DNA of 64,000 nucleotides from Nepenthes gracilis (GCA_033239525.1 BSYO01000033.1:3587501-3651500), one strand, 5' to 3'; shown: positions 11,134-23,965, counted from the first letter of the stretch. Translations and numbers: made by a program. The notes: generated by a model from the letters alone, not told the origin.

Positions 11134-14100
11134 TGGTAAGTTATAATTGCAAGTACACTTCGATGGTGCTGTTGTAGCCAGATAGATGGTCAGAAAAATT
11201 ATTCCATAGATAATTGAACAGAAAGGAAGACGGATTATGCCACAGAGATTTGAGTAGATTTGATTCACCATTTTCCCATAGTTAGCAGATTCACACCCTA
11301 GTACACCGCACACATAAGTTTCATTTTCCTTATGGTTTATGATTTAGAATTTAGAATCACAATCAGTATATGAAATATTACGGGGAAATCTGGTGATATG
11401 ATTCTTCCACATATTGGTTTTCCTTAAGGTCTGTAATTTAGAATTTACAATCGCAATCAGTATGTGATATATCATGGGGAGTTGGGAAATCTTGTAATAT
11501 GTGTCTTCCAGATATCAGGGATTTTTTTTTCCTCTCTGCAAATCACAGTATGCAACCATCTCTCTCTGTTGCACACTCTAAGTTGCTGGATACTATTTTG
11601 TGGCCTCTGGTGCTATTGCTGGTCCTTAAATGGTTCTGGCCAACCTTGGTAAGAATAAAACTTGATTTATGTCTTAAAATGAAAAGCAATCTTCAGGTGG
11701 TGTACATGGAGGCTGAATAAATTAGGGTAGGTATCAGTTTTGCTTGAGCTATGTGATGTTCTCTTTCTCTATCTAGTTTGAGAGACTTCATCCTACTAGG
11801 TCTTTCTTGATGGATAAAACATGTTCCCTTTCTCCATCTAGTTGGAGAGACTTCATCTTGCTAGGTCTGTCTTCCTGCTGTATTTTATCCAGCACTGTTT
11901 TTGGTCTTGAAATCTAAAATCTTTCTCTGATCGTGATTTTGTGACCTACAGAGCAGAAGCAACAAAAGATCTTTGAAATAAAGGCTGGACTTGATGAGGC
12001 AGATATATTGGTATTTCAAATATTTAATATTGTTTTTATGCTACTCTAGAATGAGAGTCTTGGTGTAATTGTATAATTGTTGCCGTGTGACCTGGTAGTC
12101 ACAGGCTTAAGTTGTAGAGATGGCCTTATTCATATAATATTAGGTAAGACCACATGCAATAGACCCAAAGTGGTCTGACCCTTTTTGGTACCCTGATCAC
12201 AACAAGAGTTTCATCCACCCAGTTGTCCTAGCAGTTTGTATGCTACTCTAAGAAGGGTTTCTTTATGGATTTGATATTTGTAATTTCGGTATGTGACCTC
12301 TCACCGGATGGTTATGCTCAGATTCGGAAAATGGACCTCGAGGCAAGAAGTTTGCAACCTAGCTTGAAAGCTATGCTTCTTGCTAAGTTAAGGGAATATA
12401 AGTCAGACTTGAATAAATTAAAAAGAGAAGTAAAGAGAATCAGCTCGGCCAACTACGATCAAGCTGCTCGTCAAGAGTTGCTGGAGGCTGGGATGGTAGA
12501 TGCACATAAGGTATACTTGGATTACTCTAATAAACTTTGTCATCTTTTGCTGAAGTCACTAAGTTTCCTATGCATATACAGTTGTGCTTAGATACATATT
12601 TTTACCCCTTACAATTGGATTGCATCTTGTTGGATTAAAGCTCTAAACTCTAAAGGATTTAAGATGACCATATTTAAAACTAAATTGTAATTTCTAGTAG
12701 TTGTAGACATTATAATAAAAAAATTAAATTAACTATTAAAATACTCCTTAAATTAAAAACTAAGGAAAGTATAAATTAAAAACTTATAAGATAAAAGATA
12801 ATCCTACGGTTTATAGGGATCTTGTTTTGATCTCCTACTCCCAAGATTCCACTAAAATGATTTGAAGTTACTTCTACTGACAGAAATTGTACTAAATTGA
12901 GTAAAATATTGGAAACAAATTCATATAACCCAACTTAGTGAGACTGAGGCTTTGTTGTTGTTGCATCTCTGTCTATCTCATATCAATTGTCGATCAAAAT
13001 AGGAGCAAACTATTTGCCTCTTTTAAGCAGGCTATAACATATCATCCACTATCTCTGTCGCATCATAAACAGGATTCTGAATTTTGGATGACCTTGACAC
13101 TGAAACACCTAGCTTGAACTTGAGAAAAACTGTTTCCTTTTTTGAAGTGTAGTTTAGCTGACCAACCATCCAAAACTAGAAGAAAAATCTGGCTAGACTT
13201 GATTGACACCCCTTTATTTGACAAAGAGGATTGAGCCTTTAGCTACCAGAAGTGCTGTGGTGCTTGATTTAGGATCATACCCACAATTAATCCATCACAA
13301 TCTGCTGAAATATGAACATATTTTTTGAAGCTCCCTTTATCCAGAAAAAGAAGGGGGTGTGTTTTTTTGTTGCCCTCGTCCCTTTGTGTCTGTTGAGGAT
13401 TGCTAAGGCTGTTCAATCCTGATTGTCAGATGGGAAAATCCTCAAATAAATGTTTCACGACAAATGGCATCTGCTCAGTTTACTATAATAAGGAAACTAC
13501 AATATCATTTCACTGATATGTGATGATGCAGGCTTCTGCTGATCAGAGAGAAAGATTGGCATTTTCAACAGAGAAATTAAATCAATCAAGTGACAGAATT
13601 AGGGACAGTAAAAGAACCGTGCTGGAGACAGAACAGTTGGGTGTTTCTATTCTCGAAGATTTGCATCAGCAGCGGGAAACACTTCTGCATTCACATAGCA
13701 AGGTAGTCCCTGAACTAAACAGTTCTGTTGCTGTTTATCACTTTGCACTATATTTTTAATCTGATTTTTGGACACAATTGTGATTCTCGCGTTAGGGACA
13801 TTCAGAATAAAATGCATTTTCAACCAAAAATTGTGAATGGGGGAAAAAGCTGATAACTATTTTCACATTTAATGAACTATCACCTGCAATATGTACCTAT
13901 GTATTTATATTATCATTGTGTGACATGATTTCTTTCAAATCATATGCAATCAAAACTATATAGTATATAAACGGGTACCTGCCTTTTGATGTTAATTGGT
14001 ACAAACGGTATTTTTACTTGGCTCATTTATCCTTTTTGTCAACCATTAAAATGTTACGGGTTAGAATTTGGCACCCTTCATAGAAGCAGTTATGCACGTT

Positions 14101-14840
14101 TGAAAAAAGAAAAAAGAAACAGAAAACCTGGAGAGAGAGTGGGTTATCACTTAGCGTGTAGGGCACAATTTTATCCCTAATCCTTTGATCACGTTATGTG
14201 AGCCTCAAAGCCAGTAAAGCTAAAACCAACAATGAGTTAGCTCGCTATTGCTTGAGCCAAATTCATTACTATTCTAATGAAATAGTGCATGAGAAATGTT
14301 TTGAGGACATCAATGAACATTCTTGTTACATTCTTGGGTGACTTAGCATCCTATCCATCCATCTACTCTTGCATGGGCCTGTTAGTGTGGATAAATAAAA
14401 GAGACACCAAGTCTCTGGAAACTGTCCAAAGGCATTCTCTTAACATCATCCACTGTGCATTAGTTGATGCTTAGTGACAAGCCTGAGTGCCAAAAACAAC
14501 CCAGCAAAATTTTCACATTTGGGCTTAGAAACGTGGGATTACAGCCGCTACAGTATATGGATCTACTAAATTCCCGATCCGTAGTTTATGCACCATTTGG
14601 AGCATTTGCCCAGAACTTGCTTCCACGGAACTAAATGTTGCTTCAAATTTTGACATATATTCTCTCTCTCTTTTTTTTTGGCAGCTTCATGAGGTTGATA
14701 ATGCTATTGACAAAAGTAAAAAGATCTTAACCACCATGTCGAGGAGTATTAGCAAAAACAAATGGATTGTTGGGTCAATAATTGCAGCTCTTGCTCTTGC
14801 GATCATCATCATCTTATATTTCAAGCTTAGCCGTCATTGA
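10671..14840 (+). CDS. VTI12: vesicle transport v-SNARE, VTI12-type Qb-SNARE (5 exons)
   Basis: Spliced gene with exons 10671-10767, 11952-12010, 12322-12510, 13532-13702 and 14685-14840. All introns have GT-AG borders and the reading frame stays open, giving 223 residues, the usual size. VTI1 SNAREs act on TGN, prevacuolar and vacuolar membranes in fusion complexes with Qa and Qc syntaxins and an R-SNARE. Visible parts: N-terminal three-helix region starting MSEVFEGYERQYCELS; the conserved KMDLEARSLQPS and LREYKSDLNKLKREVKR blocks (about 54-85); a Qb SNARE helix from roughly 130 to 193 whose zero-layer Gln is probably one of Q161/Q162 (LHQQRETLL); and a C-terminal membrane anchor at about 199-218 after NKW. 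The start MSEVFEGYER and the LEARSLQPS block favour VTI12 over VTI11/13. A 5'-truncated duplicate lies at 17.7-18.6 kb. Confidence 0.93.
11326..11516 (+). repeat. 95-bp tandem duplication within VTI12 intron 1
   Basis: The segment at 11326-11415 (with ATTTAGAATTTAGAATCAC) is repeated in diverged form at 11421-11516 (ATTTAGAATTTACAATCGC). Both contain CAATCAGTAT and end in CTTCCACATAT or CTTCCAGATAT. Non-coding. Confidence 0.75.
11759..11873 (+). repeat. short tandem duplication within VTI12 intron 1
   Basis: The 47-base stretch around 11759-11805 (TCTAGTTTGAGAGACTTCAT) recurs at about 11827-11873 (TCTAGTTGGAGAGACTTCAT), each followed by CTAGGTCT. It is intronic, with no evident function. Confidence 0.7.
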
Positions 14841-16105
14841 CGGATGGTATGTGTGTTGGGCATGTCAGTCTTTTCCCTTACATCTGAAATGCAATTTTAT
14901 AAAGAAGGTTGAAGTCTTATATCATCACTTACCATACTTGTCATTTGATGGCACATGAAGCTTCTTTATTGAAGTATATATGTATATTGTTTATCTTTAA
15001 TATTTTTTCATTCTTTTTCATTTGGGTGTGGAGACATAGATGGCTGGATGTCTCCTCGCTCCTCTATGGCAATATGTTTAACAAAAGAGTTATTAGAGTC
15101 ATTTTATGTTTTCAATAGTAAAAATTTCATTATAACAATTTAGATAATTTGGATTATAATATAAATTTAATATATTTTAATGTGTTATTAAAATTCTTAA
15201 CTGTCTAAACTGTCAAAATTAAATAATCATAGTAGAGAGTCCGATAAAGAATAAAAAAACTGAGAAAATCCTAAACACCTTTGATTCAGCTGATGTGATT
15301 TAGTTGTATGTACGTAAAACTAAAAGATAGCATGATAGAAAAATAAATAATAATAACATCAAATTTTAAATGTGAAAATGAAGTTAAAGGTCTTACACTA
15401 GACATTTCTCCTTTTTCTGTCCTCTCTGTCATCTGCACCGCAATGATACATTTACAGAGAGACCGTTCTTTCTCCATATGTTAAGGCAATGACAGCAACA
15501 TTTGTATAATACATGAGATCTATTGAATAGTAGGTCATTTGGCAGGCCAAATGTGCGCAATTTTATGCTGCACGGCAAATATCTATACAAATTTCGGATT
15601 AGAAAGATTGATAAATCAAAGGGATGCCTGCCATAAAATTGGTTCGCAATCTTCCTTGCAATTTCCGAGCATGTCTTCTTATCTTTGTTTGATAGTATTG
15701 GAAAATGATCAAATAATGAATTAAATTACGATGAAACTATGAATAATGTATTGTTATATTTACAAAATATTATAATATATCAGTTGGTATTTATATATTG
15801 ATTGATATAATTAATATTTGATTGATATATTGATTAATATTTGTCTGTTAGTTTAAAATTAGTAGATAATTATTTTAACTTTTAATATATCTGGTATTGA
15901 TATGTATTGTCTAATATCAATATTAATTAGACATTGATATTTTATTTATGCATGTTGCGTTAAGATTAGTAGATAAGTATTTTGAATTTAGGATTGAGAG
16001 AGAGATATTATCTAGGATTTGATAACACTCCTCTGAGGAGGAAAGCCTATTATTTTAATATTAGGAGGAAAATTTCATATTTTTATTTATGCATATACTG
16101 GGAAT
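14841..16105. other. VTI12 3' flank and intergenic DNA
   Basis: The first few hundred bases should contain the VTI12 3' UTR. The remainder is AT-rich; around 15770-15940 there are loosely repeated TTGAT/ATATTGATTGATA-like words. No gene was recognised. Confidence 0.5.
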
Positions 16106-16500
16106 CATTTTCTCTCTTGCTGAAAGGAGGTGATGGAAGCTTTGCAGGTCTGTCAAAAATTTCGGAGAGAGTGGAAAGGAAGCTTCTAAGAACCTTTTAG
16201 TATTACCAATATATCTCGGGGTCAGGGCAAGTCATTTAATGCTGGCCATGGGAAAAGCTTTGAAACTTTTTCTCTCTTTTAGAAAGGAGGTGGACACCAT
16301 TAATATATGGGTCATCGTCGCTTGTCTTTTCCTTTGTTTTGTTAATGGCTTAAAAAGGAAAGGTTTTCCTATCTTTCGAGGAATAAAAGGAGATGGAAAG
16401 GAATGGGCTGAGAAGAGTCCTCTGCTAAGAACCTTTGCTGAGTATTATAGGGGAAATTGTATCGTTGGGAGGGGATGGCGTGGCAGAGAGGTTATCATTT
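16106..16500. repeat. low-copy internal repeats preceding the 0.5 kb duplication
   Basis: Short words recur: a CTCTCTT..GAAAGGAGGTG block at about 16110-16132 and 16270-16291. TTTTAGTATTACCAATATAT at about 16195-16214 resembles the TTTTAGTACTACCAATATAT found in both units of the following direct repeat. It looks like a decayed extra copy of part of that repeat. Confidence 0.45.
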
Positions 16501-16525
16501 AACATGCTCCCTTGATTTATTTAAT

Positions 16526-17716
16526 CAATCATTTCTCTTGGTGATGCCTCTGTCATCTAGAAGAGCTTCGAGGTTTTAGTACTACCAATATATCTATTAG
16601 AGCAAGTCACTTTCCATCTAAGAAAAACTTGGAAACATAAATATTTTTATTTATGATCTATGACACCATCAATATATGTTGTTAATTTAAAAAATAATTT
16701 TATAATAAATTTTTTTTTAAAAATTGATTAATTAGGGTCAAGCCTCGAATCGGCGTCTTTGTCACATACTCACGCATTCTAAAACAGTAGATGTGTGCCT
16801 GATATGTGTCTATTGAGCCTCTTGTGGCGCTTCTGGAGAAATATAGTGATCATGAGAAGGACTTGTATTAGTACTCATACGTAAAATTGGCAAAATTTTA
16901 CGCTTAAAGGATCTGATATGAAGTATATTATTGCCATTTTTCTTTCTTATAATGCAAAATGTATATATACTACTAATATTTTCTTTTAACAATCAAGAAA
17001 ATTGTAGTTAAATGAGACTGTGTATTTGAATTGATTATGTTTGTCTTCGAGCTTTCGAGCGGACAGACCTCTCGGATTTCGCGGCTTTGGCATTTGGGAT
17101 AAGCGAGCATCAGCGATTCTCCTGACCTTCGCGCTTTTTCTTTACAGCACTTATAATTAACAAAACAATGCATATACTCAATCATTTCTCTTGGTGATGC
17201 CTCTGTCATCTAGATTTCAAGCATATAGCTTCTGAGGTTTTAGTACTACCAATATATCTATCAGAGCAAGTCACTTTCCATCTAAGAAAAACTTGAAACA
17301 TAAATATTTTTATTTATGATCTATGACACCATTAATATATATGTTAAGTTAATTTAAAAAATAATTTTATAATAAAAATATAAGAAAAAATTAGATTATT
17401 TAGAATCAGGCTCGGTACTTGACTGGCCTTTGTCAAATACTCACACGTGTTTGAAACAGCAGATGTGTGCCTGATGTGTGTCTATTGAGCCTCTTGCACG
17501 GCTTGAGAAATATAGTGATCATGAGAAGGACTTGTATTAGTACTCATACGTAAAATTGGCAAAATTTTTGACGCTTAAATTGTATCTGATATGAAGTATA
17601 TTATTGCCATTTGTTCTTTCTTATAATGCAAAATGTATATATACTACTAATATTTTCTTTTAACAATCAAGAAAATTGTAGTTAAATGAGACTGTGTATT
17701 TGAATTGATTATGTTT
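16526..17716 (+). repeat. direct duplication of a 0.5 kb non-coding unit
   Basis: Unit 1 (about 16526-17040) and unit 2 (about 17178-17711) are highly similar. Shared landmarks are TCTCTTGGTGATGCCTCTGT, GAAATATAGTGATCATGAGA and GAGACTGTGTATTTGAATTG. They are separated by a unique 130-bp spacer. Unit 2 runs straight into the VTI12-promoter duplicate at about 17712. Neither unit has coding potential. Confidence 0.88.
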
Positions 17717-18637
17717 TTCAATATTTAGTGAATATTAAGAAGTGCTATATTATATAATTATTATTGGAAAATCCTAAAATATTTGTATTGGAAAATCCTA
17801 CAATATTTGTATTATAATTTTCCAAAATTTTCTTAAATTTTTATTTTTAATTATATTTTCTAATATTATAACACCTTAAAGTAAAAAAAATGAAAATAAA
17901 AGTAATTTTAGAATTTGTATAGCATGCATCCTTATGAAAGTTGTACGGTCAAATATCATCTAAAAATAATGTATAATTTTTTTTAGAATAATAGATCGAA
18001 ATTTTAGAAAAAAATTAAAAATAAAATACAAAAATTAAGATTGATAATAAAATTATAAATATTTAAAATATTCCGAAATATACATATATTTGTATATAAT
18101 ATACAATATTTTTGTTCTCTCTCTCTTTCTCTCTCTCTCTCTCTATCTCTCTGCGTGCCCAATCGTGAGGTTTCCTGAAAAATTATCGGACGATAAAGAA
18201 TGAGAATTTGGAGGGAAGGAAATGTGTGAAGTATTTGAAGGTTACGAGCGTCAGAACTGTGAGCTCTTCTTAACGATAAAGGTATTATACAATCCGTATT
18301 TGTCCCCAAATTATCGTAGAAAATTTCATTTTACAGATACGATCTTTCGGGCGATATAAATTTAGGATTTCAAATATGTCATTCCGAAGTGCATACTTCA
18401 GTTAGCAATTTTTTAGATTAGTTCTATGAAAGTTCATTGTGGAAATTGCGCTAGGGTTTTATCTGATGCATCGTCGGGATACTGATGGGTGATCTGGCTG
18501 TTTTGGTACGGCATCAACACTGAATACTGCTCTTCCTGTGCTGCTTTACAAGACTGAGTACCAAAATCGTTTCTTAAGGATTTTGGAGCTCATAACTTTT
18601 AACCTGTACTTGCAATTAATCTTTGTTTCCCTCTTTC
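17712..18637 (+). pseudogene. partial VTI12 duplicate: promoter, shortened exon 1 and start of intron 1
   Basis: 17712-17744 matches 7694-7725, and 17745-18637 matches 10204-11133. The copied ATG is at 18222 and the exon ends at 18281 before GT, making a 60-base exon against 97 in VTI12. A 37-base deletion flanked by a CTC repeat removed the middle, which shifts the frame relative to VTI12; the second codon is Cys instead of Ser and a later Tyr is Asn. Exons 2-5 are absent: similarity stops inside intron 1 and an LTR-like element follows. It cannot make a SNARE. The CT tract and leader are retained, so leaky transcription is conceivable but not shown. Confidence 0.88.
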
Positions 18638-20593
18638 CCACAATTTTATGAAAATAACATGGGGGAGAGAGAGAGAGATAGCAAAATGGGGAATGGAACA
18701 TGATTTCATGGAAAACCCCGTTAATAGTGGAGAGAATTGAAGTTATTTAGAGGTTGCCGTGGTCAGCACCGTCGTACCGTGATAAGCTGAATCGCCGTCG
18801 GGCAAAGAGAAATTAGGGTAACGGCAGAGAGGGGAGAAAGGAGGAGGAAGAAGGAAGAAAGGGAAGGGAAAGAGAAAGAAAAGGAAAAGGAAAAGGAAAA
18901 GAAGAAGCAGAAGAAAAGACGGAGAGGAAGGTTTGGAAAGAAAAGCGTGGAACGTGGAGAGAGAAAGAGGGATTTATTTAATATATCTATATATATATAT
19001 ATATAATATTAAATTATTATTAAAATGTATTTTATATTAACTGATTTTAAACAATAGTAGAAATTGTTGGACTGTGTTTAGTTGTGGGACGACCGAGTGT
19101 TCTTTTGATATTTGATGGTCATACGAGTGAGTTTAGCAAAATCAGAGTATCGGTAACAGTGACCTAGAATTGTATCAGGTCAACAATATAATAATGTACA
19201 GGTCGATGTTGGAACACTAGAAGTAGTCTTAATCTAGTATTAGAATTGAATTATTGATGGCATTGTGAGTATTATCGGACATAGAGGGTTGTCGTCTACT
19301 AGTAGAGATGATGTCGACAAATACTTAGTAATTCCTTGATTCTTTCTATTTTTCCTCGGTTTTTATCAGTATTGAATGACATTTCCATCTTTAAAATTGA
19401 TAAGTTTTTTTACGTATGTACTTGGTTACGTGAGTATATGTTATTGACTTTTTATAGTAAAAATAAGGGAGATTATATGAAAATAATATAGTATCAAGGA
19501 ATATGGAACCTGCAATACTTTAGTATAGTCTATAATCATCCGATATTGATTTTTGTATTATAATGATAATGAGGTATGATATTTAGTATGGAGGGACGCT
19601 TATAGCCGTGTGACCATTGTAGAAGATGATACCAGGGACATTATTAGCGATGTGTATCATGAATGGTATGAATATGTTATGGGTACAGCATTTGGGAGGA
19701 TTATGGGGGTAGTGAGGATATCATGGATAATCTCTTGCTACTTACCAAACTGTTGGAGGTATAAATATGTAGCCTTTAGTTAATAGTGACAGAATAAGGT
19801 CTAGGATATTATTCGTGATATCCCATTATTATTATTACTCTTGACTTTGAGATTTAGTGGAATTCATAAATTGTATTCGGTAGAATCCATGTGTCGAATT
19901 CTATGACATTTGGATTCAGTGGAATTTATGTTTATTGTTATTTAATATTTAGGTTGTTTACATTGGTATTCAGACCAGAAAATCCCTTTATTTTTTGTGA
20001 TATTGGATTCTGGGAGATTTTCACATGTTATTGGTAAATCTTATTATCCTTGTGACATGAGAGTCCAGGGTGACTTGTCTTACTTTTGCTTTTGAGTCGT
20101 AGTTATAACAAATTGTAAATTTTTGGATAGAGTTATTGTTGCATTTTATAATATTGTTGTGACTTTTATATTTTTGCATTGCATATCCAATATATTTATT
20201 GTTCATTATCCGTTTTTTATTATTATTACTTGTTGAATATTTGAGTGACAATTGTGTTTTATTAGCTCCAAATTAAGTTGATTACATAGAGTTAATAGTG
20301 ATTCTACTTTTACTGTAAGACATCGGATAAAGAGGATTTTAGAGGTTAGTAGCTATCATGTCAGCAGGAGACACATATGATATATTTTGATAGATGTTTG
20401 ATAGTTTATTTCGAGTTGTGATCCTTGTTTTGAGTAATTTTGTTTTGGTAGATATGTACTCGTTATATAATTAAGAAGATGAAATTATTATTGAAAATAT
20501 TAAAATTATGATGGACATCTAATTATTTTTTGTTTGTGGTTTTTGCGTGAATGGTCCGGGCCGGGTTTGATGGTTAGGGCTTGGGTTATTACA
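18638..20593 (+). mobile_element. LTR-like element, copy A
   Basis: This begins right at the end of the VTI12-derived duplicate. It has a GA-rich leader (about 18660-18970), then an AT-rich body without open frames, and ends with GGTTTGATGGTTAGGGCTTG followed by GGTTATTACA at 20593. The part from about 19540 onward aligns by eye with copy B ending at 47808, including GGAGGGACGCTTATA, TGATAGATGTTTGATAGTTT-like words and the same end block. The length, lack of genes and shared end suggest a solo LTR, probably gypsy/chromovirus-like, but this class is inferred from layout only. The left boundary is approximate. Confidence 0.6.
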
Positions 20594-21000
20594 CGTATAC
20601 TCATGCAACCAAGAATATATATAAAATAACTAAGTAATAACAATGATAGAAATATCGTTCGGTACTGATAAGGATTATAAACACACGATTGAAGCTAACA
20701 TAAATAATATCATAATCAAGGGAAAAGAGAAAGAACTAAGGACACACTAAGTATCCGTCTACATCATTTCTATTGGTCGATGACAGCCCTCTCTAGGTCC
20801 CATAACTTTTAACAATGTCACCAATGATCAAGTTTGACTAAGACTGGCCCAATTTCTCTAACGTTCCGATACCTACCTACTCGTAATATTATTATATTGT
20901 TGACTTGGTATGATTCTAGTTCACAATTACTTATATTATGATTTTGCCGACTCATTTGTATGATCATAAAAAATGCACTTGATCTTATTGAACACAATTT

Positions 21001-21389
21001 GAGAATTTTCACCATTGCTGGAAATTAGTTAATATAAAATGCCCTAGGTCTCCCTCATTGTAGGGTCACCGCGGCAATTCTAATTCATTTTATTATTGAC
21101 AAGATTTCTCATAAAATTGTGGATTTTGGTCGTTCTCCTCACTCTCACTCTCACTCTCTCTCTTCTGTTTGAACTTGTGGAAGAAAAATAATTCATAAAC
21201 AAGGAAAGTGGTGAATCACTTATAATTAGGTGAAATTTAAGAAATCACTGGCAAATGGGTGAAATACAAAGAGTCAATTGTCTTAAATTTGCTCCATGGT
21301 GATGGCAGAAGCTTCTCTGGCAATGTCTCCGGTGATGGCAGAAATTGTGGATACGGAAGATAATGAAATAAGCTGCTGATTTATCTCAA
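21001..21389 (+). repeat. dispersed non-coding repeat, copy 1
   Basis: Nearly the same sequence as 45747-46093. Shared blocks include TAATATAAAATGCCCTAGGT, the TCTCCTCACTCTCACTCTC tract and TTGTCTTAAATTTGCTCCAT. The family is not known; it could be part of a retroelement leader. No protein is encoded. Confidence 0.85.
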
Positions 21390-21519
21390 ACCTATTTGTT
21401 CAATAGGTTTGGGGTTATGGATTCGTGGTTCAACAGGTTTAAAAAATTTAAGAATTTTGATAGGATAGGAAACCATAACTTTGATAGTATTGTTCCCAAA
21501 AGTCTGTCATTATATATAG

Positions 21520-21720
21520 ACCTATAATTTGGTTTATCATCATGTATCAGGGCTCTATAGGATCTATATAGAGCTCTGTATATTTATAGAGCTCTATGTA
21601 TTATATAAACCTATAATTTGATAGACCATAGGTTTATCAAATCAACATAGATCCATATAGAGCTCTATATGGATCTACATATAGAGCCTACATATCCTAT
21701 ATATCATATTATTCACCTAA
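21520..21720. repeat. cluster of GAGCTCTATA-type palindromic words with a perfect 30-bp palindrome
   Basis: The half-site TAGATCCATATAGAG at 21648-21662 is followed directly by its exact reverse complement to 21677, giving a 30-bp perfect palindrome with no spacer. Nearby variants (ATAGAGCTCTGTATA, ATAGAGCTCTATGTA, and CCTATAATTTG twice) make a small, locally repetitive, palindrome-rich cluster. Confidence 0.8.
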
Positions 21721-22105
21721 GGAGTTATTGTTCAGCTTTAACGCATAAAAGGGCATATACGTACTTCCGTCAAACACACATCTGACACTACTCTTCTTAG
21801 CAAACAGCGCACATGCGTCTCTTGTGCGTCTATCATGTTCTACTCTGTTGATTTTTAATCTATCATTAACCGACCCTTACACGAATATTGTGCGACACTT
21901 CAGTATCTTTTGTCACTCAAACAGCCCTTGACTGACGGTTGGCCGATCTTAAACGAACATCATGCAACCCTTTCTTGTCATCTTCGCTCGATCATGCTAC
22001 GCGCAAATATCGCACATTTTTCTAATGACCATTCGTTTGTTATGACACCCATTGGGAGTGACCGAAAACCTAACAAAAGGAAAGCCTAACCTTATGATAA
22101 GATCA
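21721..22105. other. non-coding interval
   Basis: Nothing recognisable. Moderate GC, no open frame with family resemblance, no evident repeat partner in the window. Confidence 0.4.
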
Positions 22106-23965
22106 TTATGGAGACAAATTTATTAGAAGTAATAGGTACAGTTGTCCCCTTAAGGTTGATGATAGTCTGAATGAAGGAACTTTCAAATTCAGCTCAATTT
22201 CTAACACCCCAAAGGACGCAGATAGTTGCAACAGGTGAAAGGCAACATGTGAAGGCTCTAGCATTCTTTCCTTTTTCATTTCAATACAACACAATTAATA
22301 TTATCATTCCAGCTGATGAAAGGCTTGAAGCATCTGTATTTGTGCAAGCCATCCTCTAAATATTCCCAAGTATGGCAATTTAAGAAAAAATAATCATGGG
22401 ACTTTGGACATGTAGAATAGAGAACACATGAGTATGGGACATTAGCAAACCTTTGGTTATGACTTATAGTACTCAAGCAATTTCAGACGACTGGCCAAAT
22501 TATGAACACGTGTGAAGGAGTGTGATTTTTAGAGGGGAAGAGCTTAGCCTATGTGACCTTATCACCAGTCATTTAAAAGATCCTCTATGCAAATTGAGTT
22601 GAAAAGCCCCTCAAATCGAGGATCCAGGAATTACTATCCCCAGTGTGCTGATAAATTGACCAATTGTCTAATTGTATATTGAAGATCTTCCTAAAGTTAT
22701 AAGGAACTTGCTATGCGATTTTAATAGTCCATACACACATATCCCTTATTCTATTCAGATGAATATGATGAACCCAAATGAAAGAAATGTCAGTTTAGGA
22801 TACGCTGCAAGTGCTTAACTAAGATGACTTTATTCCAAGAAAATTAGTCTTTGATACCAAGTCCCCTAAATTATAGGATACAAACATCCTTCCATGCTAC
22901 TTTACCTGAGTGTTTGCCATCCGGGTTGCCATGCAATAGAAGTTTTTGAGCTTACAATCAATTTACTTGGTGATTGATTTGGGAAGAGTAAAGATGGAAG
23001 CCCAATAAATGATAAATGGAAAGGGAATATCATCTATTTCTCCTTGAAGCCATGTGCTTGGGGATTTCCTTGACCAGGGCTTTGCAGTCATTCACAGGAA
23101 ATTTAGTGGTGATGAGAGGAACCCCTGAATACCTAATAGGGAGCATGCTCAAAGGAGAGCCTGAAAGATTGGTGGGGAGATCAATAAGAAGATAATCCTA
23201 ATAACATATAAGAATTTTATTCAAGTTATTCCCCTCTAGACCTGAGAGATGGGAAAACTTCTTGAGTCAGTCTTTCAGGAGGAATACTGAAAGCAGATCT
23301 ACAATGGAAAAAAGGAAAAAGTCGTCAAATGTAAGCATTAAAGTTTTGGTTTCCTTGTACTTTTGGTGAAAATTGAAATTGATGTTATTTCTTGTATGAA
23401 ATCTAACAATGACAGGAAGAACCTCCAAGGCAAGAACTACTAAATAAGGAGAAATTATGCCCCAGCTTGAGATCTTTGGCACCTTTGAAAAGACCAAAAG
23501 ACTCGTCATCTATTGAGATAGGGAAAGAAGTTGAGATGTGTTGCTTGATCCATCTAACAAAGATTGGTGTGAAGATTATAACCTACATAACTTCAAGTAA
23601 AAAGTTCTAATCCACAAAATCAAAAGTTTTGTGCAAGTCTATCTTCATGGCACATCTAGTAAAATCTTTCTTCAAGTGATAGTCATGGATGATTTCTTGG
23701 GCAAGAACAATATTGTCACTAATGCTCCTTCCAAGAATGAAGGCTGATTAACACTCGTCCACAAAATGAAGAGTGGCCTTGAGCTTGTTGGCAACAATTT
23801 TTGAAATAATTTTGTATTGGACCTTACAATAAGAAATATGGTGGTAATTATATATCTTTATCGAGCTAACCACCTTGGGAATGAGGCAACGCATTAATTT
23901 GTCTAAGAAGGTTGCCTTTAGCGAAGATATCTGAAATAGCTTCGAAGAACTCTGTCCATGAAACT
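22106..23965 (-). pseudogene. LINE (non-LTR retrotransposon) ORF2 remnant: reverse transcriptase and zf-RVT region
   Basis: Read on the minus strand, the broken frames show plant LINE ORF2 landmarks in the correct order. From about 23960 there is GNLLRQINA. At about 23760-23690 comes QSAFILGRSISDNIVLAQE. At about 23660-23600 comes AMKIDLHKTFDFVDW (RT domain). At about 23130-23070 comes GVPLITTKFPVNDCKAL. At about 22390 comes SHDYFFLNC, like the zf-RVT domain of L1-type plant LINEs. Multiple stops and frameshifts break it, and no endonuclease domain was found upstream, so it is 5'-truncated, as LINE insertions usually are. No poly(A) tail was delimited at the 22.1 kb end. Confidence 0.8.

Noticed and set aside
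18004..18309. 101-residue minus-strand frame
   Set aside because: It is the antisense of the duplicated VTI12 leader, whose CT tract gives a run of Arg/Glu codons.
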